Shown: positions 8,351-15,602, numbered from the stretch's first letter. The stretch: 20,308 nucleotides of DNA from Minisyncoccota bacterium (GCA_938048445.1 CALIVE010000028.1:1-20308), one strand, 5' to 3'. Notes: generated by a model from the sequence alone, not told the origin. Translations and numbers: made by a program.

Positions 8351-8360
8351 ATTCCCCTAA
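8319..8360 (+). CDS. Possible 13-codon mini-ORF in hairpin 1
   Basis: On the plus strand, AAAAAGGAGG is followed after 5 bases by ATG and an open frame encoding MPIFILKPPATFP, which ends at TAA. The signal equals the best ribosome binding sites of this genome and shares 15 bases (AAACTAAAAAGGAGG) with the leader of the 39-aa membrane peptide gene. It would be the only plus-strand gene in the window. No plus-strand promoter is evident, so it may instead be the reverse complement of a functional anti-Shine-Dalgarno loop. Confidence 0.25.
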   Translation: MPIFILKPPATFP

Positions 8361-9509
8361 TTAACGTCTTTCCAAAACAAATTTTCCGTTCTCTTTTTTA
8401 ATCTTCCAAAGACTTCCTAAATTAATACTCTTTTTAATAGATTCAGGTGTAATCTCTTTTATTAAAACTTTTTCTAACATATCTTCAGCAATAATATCTT
8501 TATTTCTTTCAGTTACTATTTTTCCATCAAAAGATATTGATGTTCCAGCTTCTTTTTCAAGATAATTCAAAAGCTGAATACAAGCTAATTTCTCATTCCT
8601 TGCCGAAACTTTAAAACTTCTATCACCAAAAGAAATTAAATAATCTTTTACACCAAATGTATAAAGGAAAATATCAGGAATATCAATAGTTTCAATTAAA
8701 CCATCTTTAAAAGTAGCTATAATTGGAAAAGTGCCTGTTAAACCTTCTTCTGTTGTAATATCAAACTCACCTTTTACTATTTCCGATTCTTCAATCTCTT
8801 TGTCTCTTGTTTTAACCCGCACTCTTATAAAACAATTTTTAATGCCTAAATCATCACAAATCTGCCTTATAGAATTCATAATCTGATTTTTTAAAATTGA
8901 TAAATCCATTTTGTTTGCTTCTAATTCAACATCAACTTCACTAATAAATTCTTCGGCAATTTTTTCAATTGGATGCAAATTTTTTGTATCTGCTTTCACT
9001 TTAATTTGAAATTCATTTAATTGAGAACCTCTTTCTCTCACAACATTAAGTTTTAAAATCTCTTTTAATGCATCTTTTGTGTTTCTACTATAAATTCGGT
9101 TTTGAAAAGTTATTGTCTCATTCTCATCAAAAAGATAATCAACTAAATTATCAATCGCATTCTCAATTGAAGAACCTTTAACTAAAAATTCACCAAATTC
9201 AGGAATTTCAATTGAATATTCTGTTATACCATAAAATTTATCAATTTCTGGATGAAAAATTTCAGCTTGTTTTAAAAACAATTTGTCTTTTAATTCATAT
9301 TCAACTCTAACTGGAAAACTTCCTTCTTTTGTCTTTATATCAAACATTGCACTCGCCTTATCTTCAAGCTTAATTTGAGATTTTGGTCTAATATCAATAA
9401 CTTTTATGTTATACTTATTTAATTCATTCTTAATCAAAGAAGATAATTGAACAAAAACTGATTGCTTGTTTTTTTCCTCTTGTAATTGTTTATAAGTCTT
9501 TATTTTCAT
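8361..9509 (-). CDS. Hypothetical protein with internal domain duplication
   Basis: The 382-aa protein contains two related halves. The first (about 20-150) has FDIKTKEGSFPVRVEYELKD, then YGITEYSIEIPEFGEFLVKG and IDNLVDYLFDENETITF. The second (about 205-345) has FDITTEEGLTGTFPIIATFKD, then FGVKDYLISFGDRSFKVS and IQLLNYLEKEAGTSISF. Each half appears to be a beta-rich sheet followed by helices. No family is recognised. It lies between the small genes after the terminase and the C2H2 protein, within the head operon, so a structural or assembly role is likely. The ribosome binding site is weak, and a 62-base AT-rich gap precedes the gene. Confidence 0.75.
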   Translation of the reverse strand: MKIKTYKQLQEEKNKQSVFVQLSSLIKNELNKYNIKVIDIRPKSQIKLEDKASAMFDIKTKEGSFPVRVEYELKDKLFLKQAEIFHPEIDKFYGITEYSIEIPEFGEFLVKGSSIENAIDNLVDYLFDENETITFQNRIYSRNTKDALKEILKLNVVRERGSQLNEFQIKVKADTKNLHPIEKIAEEFISEVDVELEANKMDLSILKNQIMNSIRQICDDLGIKNCFIRVRVKTRDKEIEESEIVKGEFDITTEEGLTGTFPIIATFKDGLIETIDIPDIFLYTFGVKDYLISFGDRSFKVSARNEKLACIQLLNYLEKEAGTSISFDGKIVTERNKDIIAEDMLEKVLIKEITPESIKKSINLGSLWKIKKENGKFVLERR

Positions 9510-9571
9510 AATCTTTTTGTTTAATTAAAATACAATAACTTATTATTACAATTTCACAACTCTAAAACAAT

Positions 9572-9829
9572 TTATAAATTATTTTTAAAATTATCTTCAA
9601 TCATTTTATAAATATAATCAAAAATTTCGTCTTCATCAATTTCAATATCTAAATCATTCATTCTTATATAACTGATAACATCTTTTATTTGGCTATCTGT
9701 CAGTCTTGATTTATGAAGAATCTCACCAATATGTTCAGCAAAAATCGTATAAGCCGAACGAGCTAATTTTCTAACTTTTTCTTCAAAATCTTCTTGAGCT
9801 TGTTTTTTAATTTGCCTAAATGATTTCAT
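9572..9829 (-). CDS. Small helical protein, 85 aa
   Basis: An all-helical protein with a basic N-terminus (MKSFRQIKKQAQEDFEEKVRK) and an acidic C-terminus (DLDIEIDEDEIFDYIYK). No motif is recognised. It starts 5 bases after the stop of the zinc-ribbon gene with no clear ribosome binding site. Small helical proteins near the large terminase are sometimes small terminase subunits, but this one shows no visible DNA-binding helix-turn-helix, and its order (after the large subunit) is not the usual one. Confidence 0.65.
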   Translation of the reverse strand: MKSFRQIKKQAQEDFEEKVRKLARSAYTIFAEHIGEILHKSRLTDSQIKDVISYIRMNDLDIEIDEDEIFDYIYKMIEDNFKNNL

Positions 9830-9834
9830 TGTTG

Positions 9835-10062
9835 TTATTTAACTTCAACTAATTTCTCTTTATCAATAAATAATATAGGTTTGTTTTCACAATTAGGACA
9901 ACATAAAACCTTTTTTTCATTTTCAAAATATTTCCAAATCCCATTTCTCACATCAAAAAGGGCACCACATAAAGGACAATAAGCACCAAAGAAAACAGGG
10001 CCTGGAATTACATAATATTTATTAAAAGTATGAAATTCAATTTTTACTTTCTCTTTCATCAT
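9835..10062 (-). CDS. Zinc-ribbon protein, 75 aa
   Basis: A small protein with a four-cysteine zinc ribbon: CPLCGALF near residues 29-36 and CCPNCENK near 54-61. Short beta strands stand on either side (FHTFNKYYVIPGPVFFGAYC before, KPILFIDKEKLVEVK after). Such ribbons bind nucleic acid or act as compact structural modules. The exact role is unknown. Its start overlaps the stop of the coiled-coil gene by one base (TAATGATG; the second ATG is an equally good start), so the two are translationally coupled. Confidence 0.75.
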   Translation of the reverse strand: MMKEKVKIEFHTFNKYYVIPGPVFFGAYCPLCGALFDVRNGIWKYFENEKKVLCCPNCENKPILFIDKEKLVEVK

Positions 10063-10799
10063 TAAATGACAAGAGCTAAAAGCTCATTTATGTCTTCATC
10101 AATATCATTAATCGTTTCCACAAGAGAATTATATAAAGATTTAATAGTCGTAAAAATAGTTTTGAAGATTTCTTTAATCTCTTCCCAAATCGCTTTAATT
10201 TTGAAAACAGAAGTCCTTTCACGAAGAGGAAATATCTTAATTTTATTTATAAGTTGTTCTTGCACTTTTGTATTTTCCTCAATAAATCGTTCAACTTGTC
10301 TTTTAACTTTTGTATAAAGCTTTTCATCAATATTTTGAAGTATCTCAAAAACTTTTTCTAATATAGTTTCAGCATCAGGTCTTTCTTCAACCCTTTCAAG
10401 ACTTTTTTTAACATATATCACCATATTTTTCCATCTTTGAAAAATTTCAGTAAAATCACCTAAACCTTTTACAATTTCACTTCCTAAATTATTCATTAAC
10501 GAATGAAGTTCTATTGCTTCTTCTTTTAATGGCTTAACCGCTTCTTGATATTGCCTAAGCAATTCTTTTTGTCTTGATTTGTTTTCTTCAATTTTGTTTT
10601 GTAATTCAGCGATTTTATTAATGATTTTACCAATTTTATCATTAATTTCATTAATAACTATTGGCAAATCTAAACCCCTGGGCTTAATTTTGTAAACTTC
10701 AACTTCTGTCGGAGTTCCTTTTTCTGGTCTTTTTAATTCTTCTGGTCTTTTTGGCCTTTGAGCTAAAAGATTTATTGAACTTCTTTTAATTTCTTCCAT
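10062..10799 (-). CDS. Coiled-coil protein, 245 aa
   Basis: After a basic, proline-containing N-terminus (LLAQRPKRPEELKRPEKG) nearly all of the protein from residue 45 on is predicted helix with heptad-like spacing (INKIAELQNKIEENKSRQKEL and on). Two or three long coiled coils are separated by short breaks. No catalytic motif is visible. It is the first gene after the terminase, about 127 bases downstream, and one copy of the 21-bp direct repeat lies in that gap, which may give the gene its own promoter. A scaffold-like, tether or structural role is possible. Confidence 0.75.
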   Translation of the reverse strand: MEEIKRSSINLLAQRPKRPEELKRPEKGTPTEVEVYKIKPRGLDLPIVINEINDKIGKIINKIAELQNKIEENKSRQKELLRQYQEAVKPLKEEAIELHSLMNNLGSEIVKGLGDFTEIFQRWKNMVIYVKKSLERVEERPDAETILEKVFEILQNIDEKLYTKVKRQVERFIEENTKVQEQLINKIKIFPLRERTSVFKIKAIWEEIKEIFKTIFTTIKSLYNSLVETINDIDEDINELLALVI

Positions 10800-10903
10800 A
10801 TTTTTTTATTTATTAATTTTTAATATTTTTAAATTATTAATTAAAACAGATTTAACAACTCGCATATTTAATTCTTTTATTTTTTCCTTTTCATAAAAAT
10901 ATT

Positions 10904-10924
10904 TTTATTTAAATAATCGTTTAA
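10904..10924 (-). repeat. 21-bp direct repeat, copy B (after terminase)
   Basis: This 21-bp sequence (core ATTTAAATAATCGTTTAA on the plus strand) lies directly after the terminase stop and is identical to the copy at 12699-12719. On the minus strand both copies are followed by a further 16 bases that match at 12 positions, ending TTTATGAAAA. It contains TTTAAATAA, which resembles a -10 or T4-type late promoter box. A promoter for the coiled-coil gene is plausible but not shown. Confidence 0.6.
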
Positions 10925-10926
10925 TT

Positions 10927-12681
10927 TTATACAATAACTGCCCAATCATCTCCAATATTTTTTTTAGGATTTTGTACTTTATGTTTTAAACTAAAATAAC
11001 CTTCAATATTCTCTTTTTCAATAGTAAACATTGGATTAACAAATTTAGGTATAACTTTTCCAATTTCCATATCAATTTCAACAGCATATAATTCATCAAT
11101 TAAATGAACAACTGCATCACAAATATCTTGCCTTCCAATAACTACTTTTGGTTTCTGTGTTCCTTTTGTTTTTAAGTTTCTAAATTGTTTTAAAAATTCT
11201 TGGCCATAAGAATCAGGAAGTGTTATTAAACCAGAATAAAGAATTGTCTTCGCCTTTGTGTAGTCATCAAAATTAAGATTTTTTCTTAACGTTCTTATTC
11301 CTTTTGAATTTAAATAAGCTTCAATTGTAGCAGCATTCCAATGGTCTAATCTAACAACTTTAATAGGAAAAATTTTAGCAAGCTCTTCCACTGTTTCTTG
11401 ATAATTATTCATATCCACTGTTAAATCTTTTTCTTTATTTGGCGACCAAACAATTATTGAATCAACTATTATTTTTTTATCTTCTCTATGACCAATTGCC
11501 AAAACAGCTTCTGATTCTGTCTCACCCGCATCTAAAGCTATAACATATTCATAACCATAATTAATCTTTTCATAATCAATTCTAACTATATTTTTTCTAA
11601 TTTTGTTAGAAAATTCATCAGAATAAATAATATCTTCTGTTTCAATAATATCTTTATTAAAAACAATATTTTTTAAAGGCGTTAAATATTGGCAAAAATC
11701 ACCCAAAGAAGTAGTAACAATGCACATATATCTTCTTTTAAAATCTTCTGGATTTTTCATTGCCTGCTGATAATACTCTATTGGAACATCTACCATTTCT
11801 TCTGTCCTTTCATCAATTACAAATTTAAAAGTTTCACCAGAATAAAAATTTTTTGGCTTAACTTCCCAAGTACAATATTTACTTGCACAAATATCAGGCC
11901 TTTCACCTTTTATAGCTTTTATATATAATTTATAAGTAAAATCTTCATCTTCTCCTAAACGAGGAAAAGAAGTTATAAACCCAATATAAGGCAACTCTCT
12001 TGTTGATGTCGTTAATGTAGCATAAATTTTATCCGAATTTATTTTATGGTCTGGGTCTGTAAAACCAGATAACTCATCAGCAGCAAAAGCAATTATTGTT
12101 AAACCTTCCCATCTCTCATTCTGCGAAGGAACTGAAAGCAAATAAATGTTCTTCGGAAAAACAATTTCATTTGTTTTTATTTCTATTGTTTCTTTATTTT
12201 CTTCTTTTTTAATATATTTTCCTTGATAAAAAATATTATATTTGTTTTTAAACCAAGCACAATTTAATAGTCTATTAACTATTCGGTTATATAACCTTCC
12301 TGCCTGCTGTAATGATTGAGCAACAACAACAATATGCAATGGGTCTGTTTCAGCTATTTTAAAATATTTATGAGGCGATTTTATACATAACAAAATATAA
12401 GTAAGATATAAAATTGCAAGACTTACACAAGTTCCTTTTCCACTTCCCTTGCCCCAAAGCATAACACATTCACGATATTTGTTTTCAAAAGAAAAAATAA
12501 GTTTCGGATTTTTTCCTAAAAACCTTTCTAATTCTTTATATTGAATTTCTGATAATGGCGGGTGATTGCAAAAATCTTTTGATTCAACAAATTCTTTAAA
12601 TAAAACAATTTCCTCTTCCCAATAATGCTCATTATTTATTGTATCATTTAATGCTTTTTCAAATAAATTTTTCCAATTCAT
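10927..12681 (-). CDS. Terminase large subunit
   Basis: This is the phage DNA-packaging motor: an ATPase that pumps DNA through the portal and a nuclease that cuts the concatemer. The 584 residues show a Walker A motif (WGKGSGKGT, 76-84) and a Walker B motif with the catalytic acid (IIAFAADE, E203). The coupling motif region follows (TLTTSTR, near 222-228). The RNase H-like nuclease domain has three acidic positions: D384 in VIALDAGE, D446 in VVRLDHWNA, and D519 or D522 in RQDICDAVVHL. Length and domain order are normal, so it is probably active. No Shine-Dalgarno precedes the ATG. The leader contains copy A of the 21-bp repeat and a 19-bp palindrome. No small subunit is recognised nearby. 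Confidence 0.93.
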   Translation of the reverse strand: MNWKNLFEKALNDTINNEHYWEEEIVLFKEFVESKDFCNHPPLSEIQYKELERFLGKNPKLIFSFENKYRECVMLWGKGSGKGTCVSLAILYLTYILLCIKSPHKYFKIAETDPLHIVVVAQSLQQAGRLYNRIVNRLLNCAWFKNKYNIFYQGKYIKKEENKETIEIKTNEIVFPKNIYLLSVPSQNERWEGLTIIAFAADELSGFTDPDHKINSDKIYATLTTSTRELPYIGFITSFPRLGEDEDFTYKLYIKAIKGERPDICASKYCTWEVKPKNFYSGETFKFVIDERTEEMVDVPIEYYQQAMKNPEDFKRRYMCIVTTSLGDFCQYLTPLKNIVFNKDIIETEDIIYSDEFSNKIRKNIVRIDYEKINYGYEYVIALDAGETESEAVLAIGHREDKKIIVDSIIVWSPNKEKDLTVDMNNYQETVEELAKIFPIKVVRLDHWNAATIEAYLNSKGIRTLRKNLNFDDYTKAKTILYSGLITLPDSYGQEFLKQFRNLKTKGTQKPKVVIGRQDICDAVVHLIDELYAVEIDMEIGKVIPKFVNPMFTIEKENIEGYFSLKHKVQNPKKNIGDDWAVIV

Positions 12682-12698
12682 TTTTTCATAAATATGAA

Positions 12699-12719
12699 TT
12701 TATTTAAATAATCGTTTAA
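12699..12719 (-). repeat. 21-bp direct repeat, copy A (before terminase)
   Basis: Identical to 10904-10924 and located 17 bases upstream of the terminase ATG on the minus strand. Its AT-rich box TTTAAATAA could be a promoter -10 element driving the terminase. The two copies frame the terminase gene exactly, which also allows a recombination or cassette interpretation. Confidence 0.6.
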
Positions 12720-12720
12720 A

Positions 12721-12739
12721 TTAAACAAAAATTGTTTAA
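12721..12739. promoter_or_regulatory. 19-bp AT palindrome upstream of terminase
   Basis: TTAAACAA, three bases, TTGTTTAA: a perfect 8-bp inverted repeat directly upstream of direct-repeat copy A. It could be an operator for a regulator of the late operon. In such AT-rich sequence an accidental palindrome is quite possible. The rest of the 191-base gap (12740-12872) shows no ORF and only AT-rich sequence. Confidence 0.35.
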
Positions 12740-12872
12740 AACAAATTTAAAATCCCTTTTATTTTAGATTATAAAGAGATTTTGTATTTAATTAATGATT
12801 TTATATTAACTCTAAAAAAACTCTTTTTATAATTTAATTTTAAATGAATAAACAAGGTTTTATTAAAATTAA

Positions 12873-13250
12873 TTAATTTTCTTTTAAAACAGGAATAATT
12901 TCATAAGTTGCAAAGGCAATTATTTTTGCAAAAGGCTCACCTTTTCTAATTTTAATTGAAACATCAGAAAGCAAATTAATTATATTAACAAAAAAAGGAT
13001 AATCTGACTTTATTGTAAAAAAAGATGGAAAAACAAAAATTTGAGGAAATAAAGGAATTATACCAAAAACAAGTTTTTCATCAGCTTCAAAAACAATATA
13101 AGTCATAATACGCTCAATTTCTTTTGGTGCAACTTCTATATCTTTTTCTGAAAGCAAATAAAAATCTTTTTTGTTGATTTTTTTATAAAGTTCTTTTAAT
13201 TCATCATTTAAAACTTTATATTTAAGTTGATAAAATAAATAATTATTCAT
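12873..13250 (-). CDS. Hypothetical protein, 125 aa
   Basis: The first 45 residues are helical and basic. The rest is hydrophobic and strand-rich (LVFGIIPLFPQIFVFPSFFTI). The C-terminal part, FFVNIINLLSDVSIKIRKGE then PFAKIIAFATYEIIPV, vaguely recalls the end of dUTPase-like beta barrels (strand, 'I..G..IA', strand). However, the catalytic motifs of dUTPase are not visible, so no enzyme function is claimed. It is the last accessory gene before the 191-base gap and the terminase. Confidence 0.7.
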   Translation of the reverse strand: MNNYLFYQLKYKVLNDELKELYKKINKKDFYLLSEKDIEVAPKEIERIMTYIVFEADEKLVFGIIPLFPQIFVFPSFFTIKSDYPFFVNIINLLSDVSIKIRKGEPFAKIIAFATYEIIPVLKEN

Positions 13251-13273
13251 TTTGTTTTAATGCCTACCAAATT

Positions 13274-13624
13274 TCACTTTTTAGTTTTTTTATTAAAACT
13301 TTTTTCAATTAAAATGAATAATGTATTAGACTTAAATTTAATTGGAATAGTGTCAAAACCAACATAATCTTTAATATTTAACACTTGTGTGCTTATAAGA
13401 CTTTCTGGTTTTGCATCATAAATGTTTTCATACCATTGTTCAATTTTAACAAACCTTGGTTGTGTTCTCCATTCATTTAAAGCCCAAATTGTAATGAAAA
13501 TAAAAGTAGTATAAAGTAAAATTGTTAACAGTTCTTTTTTAGTTGTGCCCTTTTTTAAAAAAAGAAGAAAAATATTAATTATGCTTAAAATTAAAAAAAT
13601 GTATAAAACAATAGAAACAAACAT
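13274..13624 (-). CDS. Small membrane protein, two TM helices (116 aa)
   Basis: Residues 2-24 and about 32-49 are hydrophobic membrane segments joined by a short basic loop (KKGTTKKE). The remaining 65 residues are soluble and contain PRFVKIEQWYENIY and NIKDYVGFDTIPIKF. It has a strong Shine-Dalgarno (AAAAAAGGAGGAATT). The layout and a few shared motifs match the 129-aa gene just upstream (PKFVKI, NLKEYK, TLILE), so the two may be diverged paralogues. Phages often encode small membrane proteins for lysis or superinfection control, but nothing here decides the role. Confidence 0.78.
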   Translation of the reverse strand: MFVSIVLYIFLILSIINIFLLFLKKGTTKKELLTILLYTTFIFITIWALNEWRTQPRFVKIEQWYENIYDAKPESLISTQVLNIKDYVGFDTIPIKFKSNTLFILIEKSFNKKTKK

Positions 13625-13648
13625 AATTCCTCCTTTTTTAAATTTGTT

Positions 13649-14038
13649 TTATTCATTCAATTCTAATATTAAAGTATCACCTTTAATTTTTTGTTTATAT
13701 TCTTTTAAATTAAAAATTAATTTGTCTTTAGTTTTTAAATAAGAAAGAAATTGTTTAGAAATTTTATCACCTAATATTATTTTAACAAATTTTGGTTTAA
13801 AATTTGGGCATAAATCTTTAATTTGTTTTAAAAGAAAAACAATATTTTCAGTTGATTTTATTTGAAACAAAAGACTTAAATAACAAAACACAAAAACAAT
13901 AAAAATTGCTATAATTATTTTTTCTTCAATTAATAGTATTTTTATTTTTTTAACTTTATAAATAAACAAAATCCATAAAAAGATTAATAAAAACAAAAGA
14001 AAAATGTAAAAAATTGAAAAAATTAAATTAAATATCAT
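13649..14038 (-). CDS. Small membrane protein, two TM helices (129 aa)
   Basis: Two hydrophobic segments (residues 3-27 and about 41-58) surround a basic loop (YKVKKIKILLIEEK), followed by a soluble domain of about 65 residues (KPKFVKIILGDKISKQFLSYL and on). The start overlaps the stop of the Dam-type methylase gene as ATGA, so expression is coupled to it. It appears to be paralogous to the 116-aa membrane protein downstream. The pair could form a membrane complex. A lysis function is one option, but neither protein has a recognised holin or spanin signature. Confidence 0.75.
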   Translation of the reverse strand: MIFNLIFSIFYIFLLFLLIFLWILFIYKVKKIKILLIEEKIIIAIFIVFVFCYLSLLFQIKSTENIVFLLKQIKDLCPNFKPKFVKIILGDKISKQFLSYLKTKDKLIFNLKEYKQKIKGDTLILELNE

Positions 14039-14853
14039 AATATTTCATTTAATAACTGATAATTCATAACCGCTAAATAAGCCTTTTTTGGTCTTTTCTT
14101 TTTATTTTTTACTAAAAAACCAAAATTTAAAAAGTATTTTTTTTCAATTATCCAGTTTTTATCAAATTCTCTAAAATCAAAATCTTCTTCAAAACAATTT
14201 AATAAAAATTTACCTTTAATATTTTTTAAAATTTCAATTAAATCTTTTCTATCCTTTTCTGTAAATTCAATCCTAAATTTATGTACACTTTTATAAGGCG
14301 GGTCTAAATAAAAAAAGGTGTTTTCAGAATCATATTTTTTTATTACATCTCTAAAATCCAAATTCTCAATAATTATATTTTTTAAACAATCTGCCATTTT
14401 ATCTAAACTTTTATCAATAAATTCCTTAAAACTTAATGAAATAGAACGACGCTTATCAATAGATACACCAAAACCACTATATAAATCACCTGAAAAACTT
14501 GTTTTGACTGCATATAACCAAATTACTGCCTTCTCTATTTCATCATCTGGTAATTTGTTTTCTTTAACTAATTTTTTATATTTATTACTTAAAGAACGAC
14601 TATATGGTAAATAATAAAGTCTTCTTTTCAATTCATTTTTATTATCTCTTAAAACCATAAAAAAATTAGTAATCAATTCATCTTTGTCATTCAAAACTTT
14701 TATTATTCCTTTTTCATCAAAATTTAATGAAACCCAACCGCCACCAGCAAATACATCAACAAAACATTTAAAATTTTTAGGAAATAAAGAATAAACCCAA
14801 GACAAACAACGAGATTTGCTACCAATATAAGCCACACCCAACTTCGTTTTCAT
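14035..14853 (-). CDS. Dam-type adenine-N6 DNA methyltransferase (D12 class)
   Basis: A 272-aa methyltransferase that transfers a methyl group from S-adenosylmethionine to adenine N6 in DNA, most likely at a short palindrome such as GATC, although specificity cannot be read from sequence alone. The class markers are in order: IGSKS (10-14), the SAM-binding FVDVFAGGG (31-39), ND at 55-56 in VLNDKDELITNFF, and the catalytic DPPY (184-187). Length fits the family, so it is probably active. It could protect phage DNA from host restriction or affect regulation or packaging. It is coupled by ATGA overlaps to the degenerate paralogue upstream and to the 129-aa membrane gene downstream. Confidence 0.92.
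   Translation of the reverse strand: MKTKLGVAYIGSKSRCLSWVYSLFPKNFKCFVDVFAGGGWVSLNFDEKGIIKVLNDKDELITNFFMVLRDNKNELKRRLYYLPYSRSLSNKYKKLVKENKLPDDEIEKAVIWLYAVKTSFSGDLYSGFGVSIDKRRSISLSFKEFIDKSLDKMADCLKNIIIENLDFRDVIKKYDSENTFFYLDPPYKSVHKFRIEFTEKDRKDLIEILKNIKGKFLLNCFEEDFDFREFDKNWIIEKKYFLNFGFLVKNKKKRPKKAYLAVMNYQLLNEIL
14308..14370. repeat. 63-bp near-identical patch, copy in active methylase
   Basis: This stretch matches 15048-15110 at 61 of 63 bases, far more closely than the flanking parts of the two paralogous genes. It encodes ENLDFR, then IKKYDSENTFFY, and ends just before the catalytic DPPY. Confidence 0.85.
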
Positions 14854-15581
14854 ATTATATGAACATTTTTTCCATAATTCATTATTAAAACATTATCTTC
14901 TTTTTTTATTATATGCCAATCTTTAAAAGCATTAAGAACATATTTATCATTTTTATAATTTATCATTATTTTCCCTTTAACCTTATGCGAAAGCTTAATA
15001 AAATCATCTAAATCCTCTTTTGTAAATGAATAATAAGGCAGAGCACAATAAAAAAAGGTGTTTTCAGAATCATATTTTTTTATTAAATTTCTAAAATCCA
15101 AATTCTCAATCACAATTTCTCTTAATTTTTCAACCATTTGAAACAATTTTTCATCAATTAATTTTTTACATTTTAAAATTTGATTTTCAATAGCTAAATG
15201 ACTAAATTCTTTAAAATTATTAAAAAATTTTGTTTGTGTAAAATAAAAAAATAAAACAGCTTTTTCAACATCATCATTAATTAAATTGTTTGTTTCTAAT
15301 ATTTTAAAATATTGATTAAAATTTTTTTGATTAAAAAGCAAATAATAAAGTCTATCTTTTAATTCCTTTGGTTTATCTCTTAAAACTTTAAAAAAATTAA
15401 TAACTAAATCTTTTCTATCATTTAAAATTTTAATAATTTTTCTTTTTTTAACACTTAATACTATTTGGGCATCAGTTGAAAACACATCAACTAAACAATT
15501 ATAATTTAAAGGAAAATGTGAATAAATCCAATCTAAAAAATAAGATTTGTTATCTATATATCTAATTTCTAATTTTTCCAT
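14850..15581 (-). CDS. Catalytically degenerate Dam-like paralogue
   Basis: This 243-aa protein aligns with the adjacent Dam-type enzyme along nearly its whole length (VDVF, ILNDRKDLVINFFKVLRD, RLYYL, IENLDFRNLIKKYDSENTFFY). The key residues are lost, however. The SAM-binding FAGGG is replaced by FSTDA (residues 34-38), and the catalytic DPPY by ALPY (180-183), so the acid is gone. The frame is intact, which argues against simple decay and suggests a non-catalytic role, such as a partner subunit or target-recognition protein for the active copy. The two are coupled by a 4-base ATGA overlap. No good Shine-Dalgarno precedes its ATG. Confidence 0.85.
   Translation of the reverse strand: MEKLEIRYIDNKSYFLDWIYSHFPLNYNCLVDVFSTDAQIVLSVKKRKIIKILNDRKDLVINFFKVLRDKPKELKDRLYYLLFNQKNFNQYFKILETNNLINDDVEKAVLFFYFTQTKFFNNFKEFSHLAIENQILKCKKLIDEKLFQMVEKLREIVIENLDFRNLIKKYDSENTFFYCALPYYSFTKEDLDDFIKLSHKVKGKIMINYKNDKYVLNAFKDWHIIKKEDNVLIMNYGKNVHII
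15048..15110. repeat. 63-bp near-identical patch, copy in degenerate paralogue
   Basis: Partner of 14308-14370 (61 of 63 bases identical). The high local identity amid strong divergence suggests recent local gene conversion, or a constraint at the nucleotide level. Confidence 0.85.
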
Positions 15582-15602
15582 ATTTTGAATTATTTTAAAT
15601 TT

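Noticed and set aside
9572-9829. 85-aa protein as small terminase subunit
   Set aside because: No DNA-binding domain visible and it lies after, not before, the large subunit.
10806-10865. 19-codon frame between terminase and coiled-coil gene
   Set aside because: No ribosome binding site and no recognisable features; chance frame in AT-rich leader.
12771-12838. AAAGAG...CTCTTT inverted pair in the gap before the terminase
   Set aside because: Only 6-7 bp, AT-rich and far apart; expected by chance.
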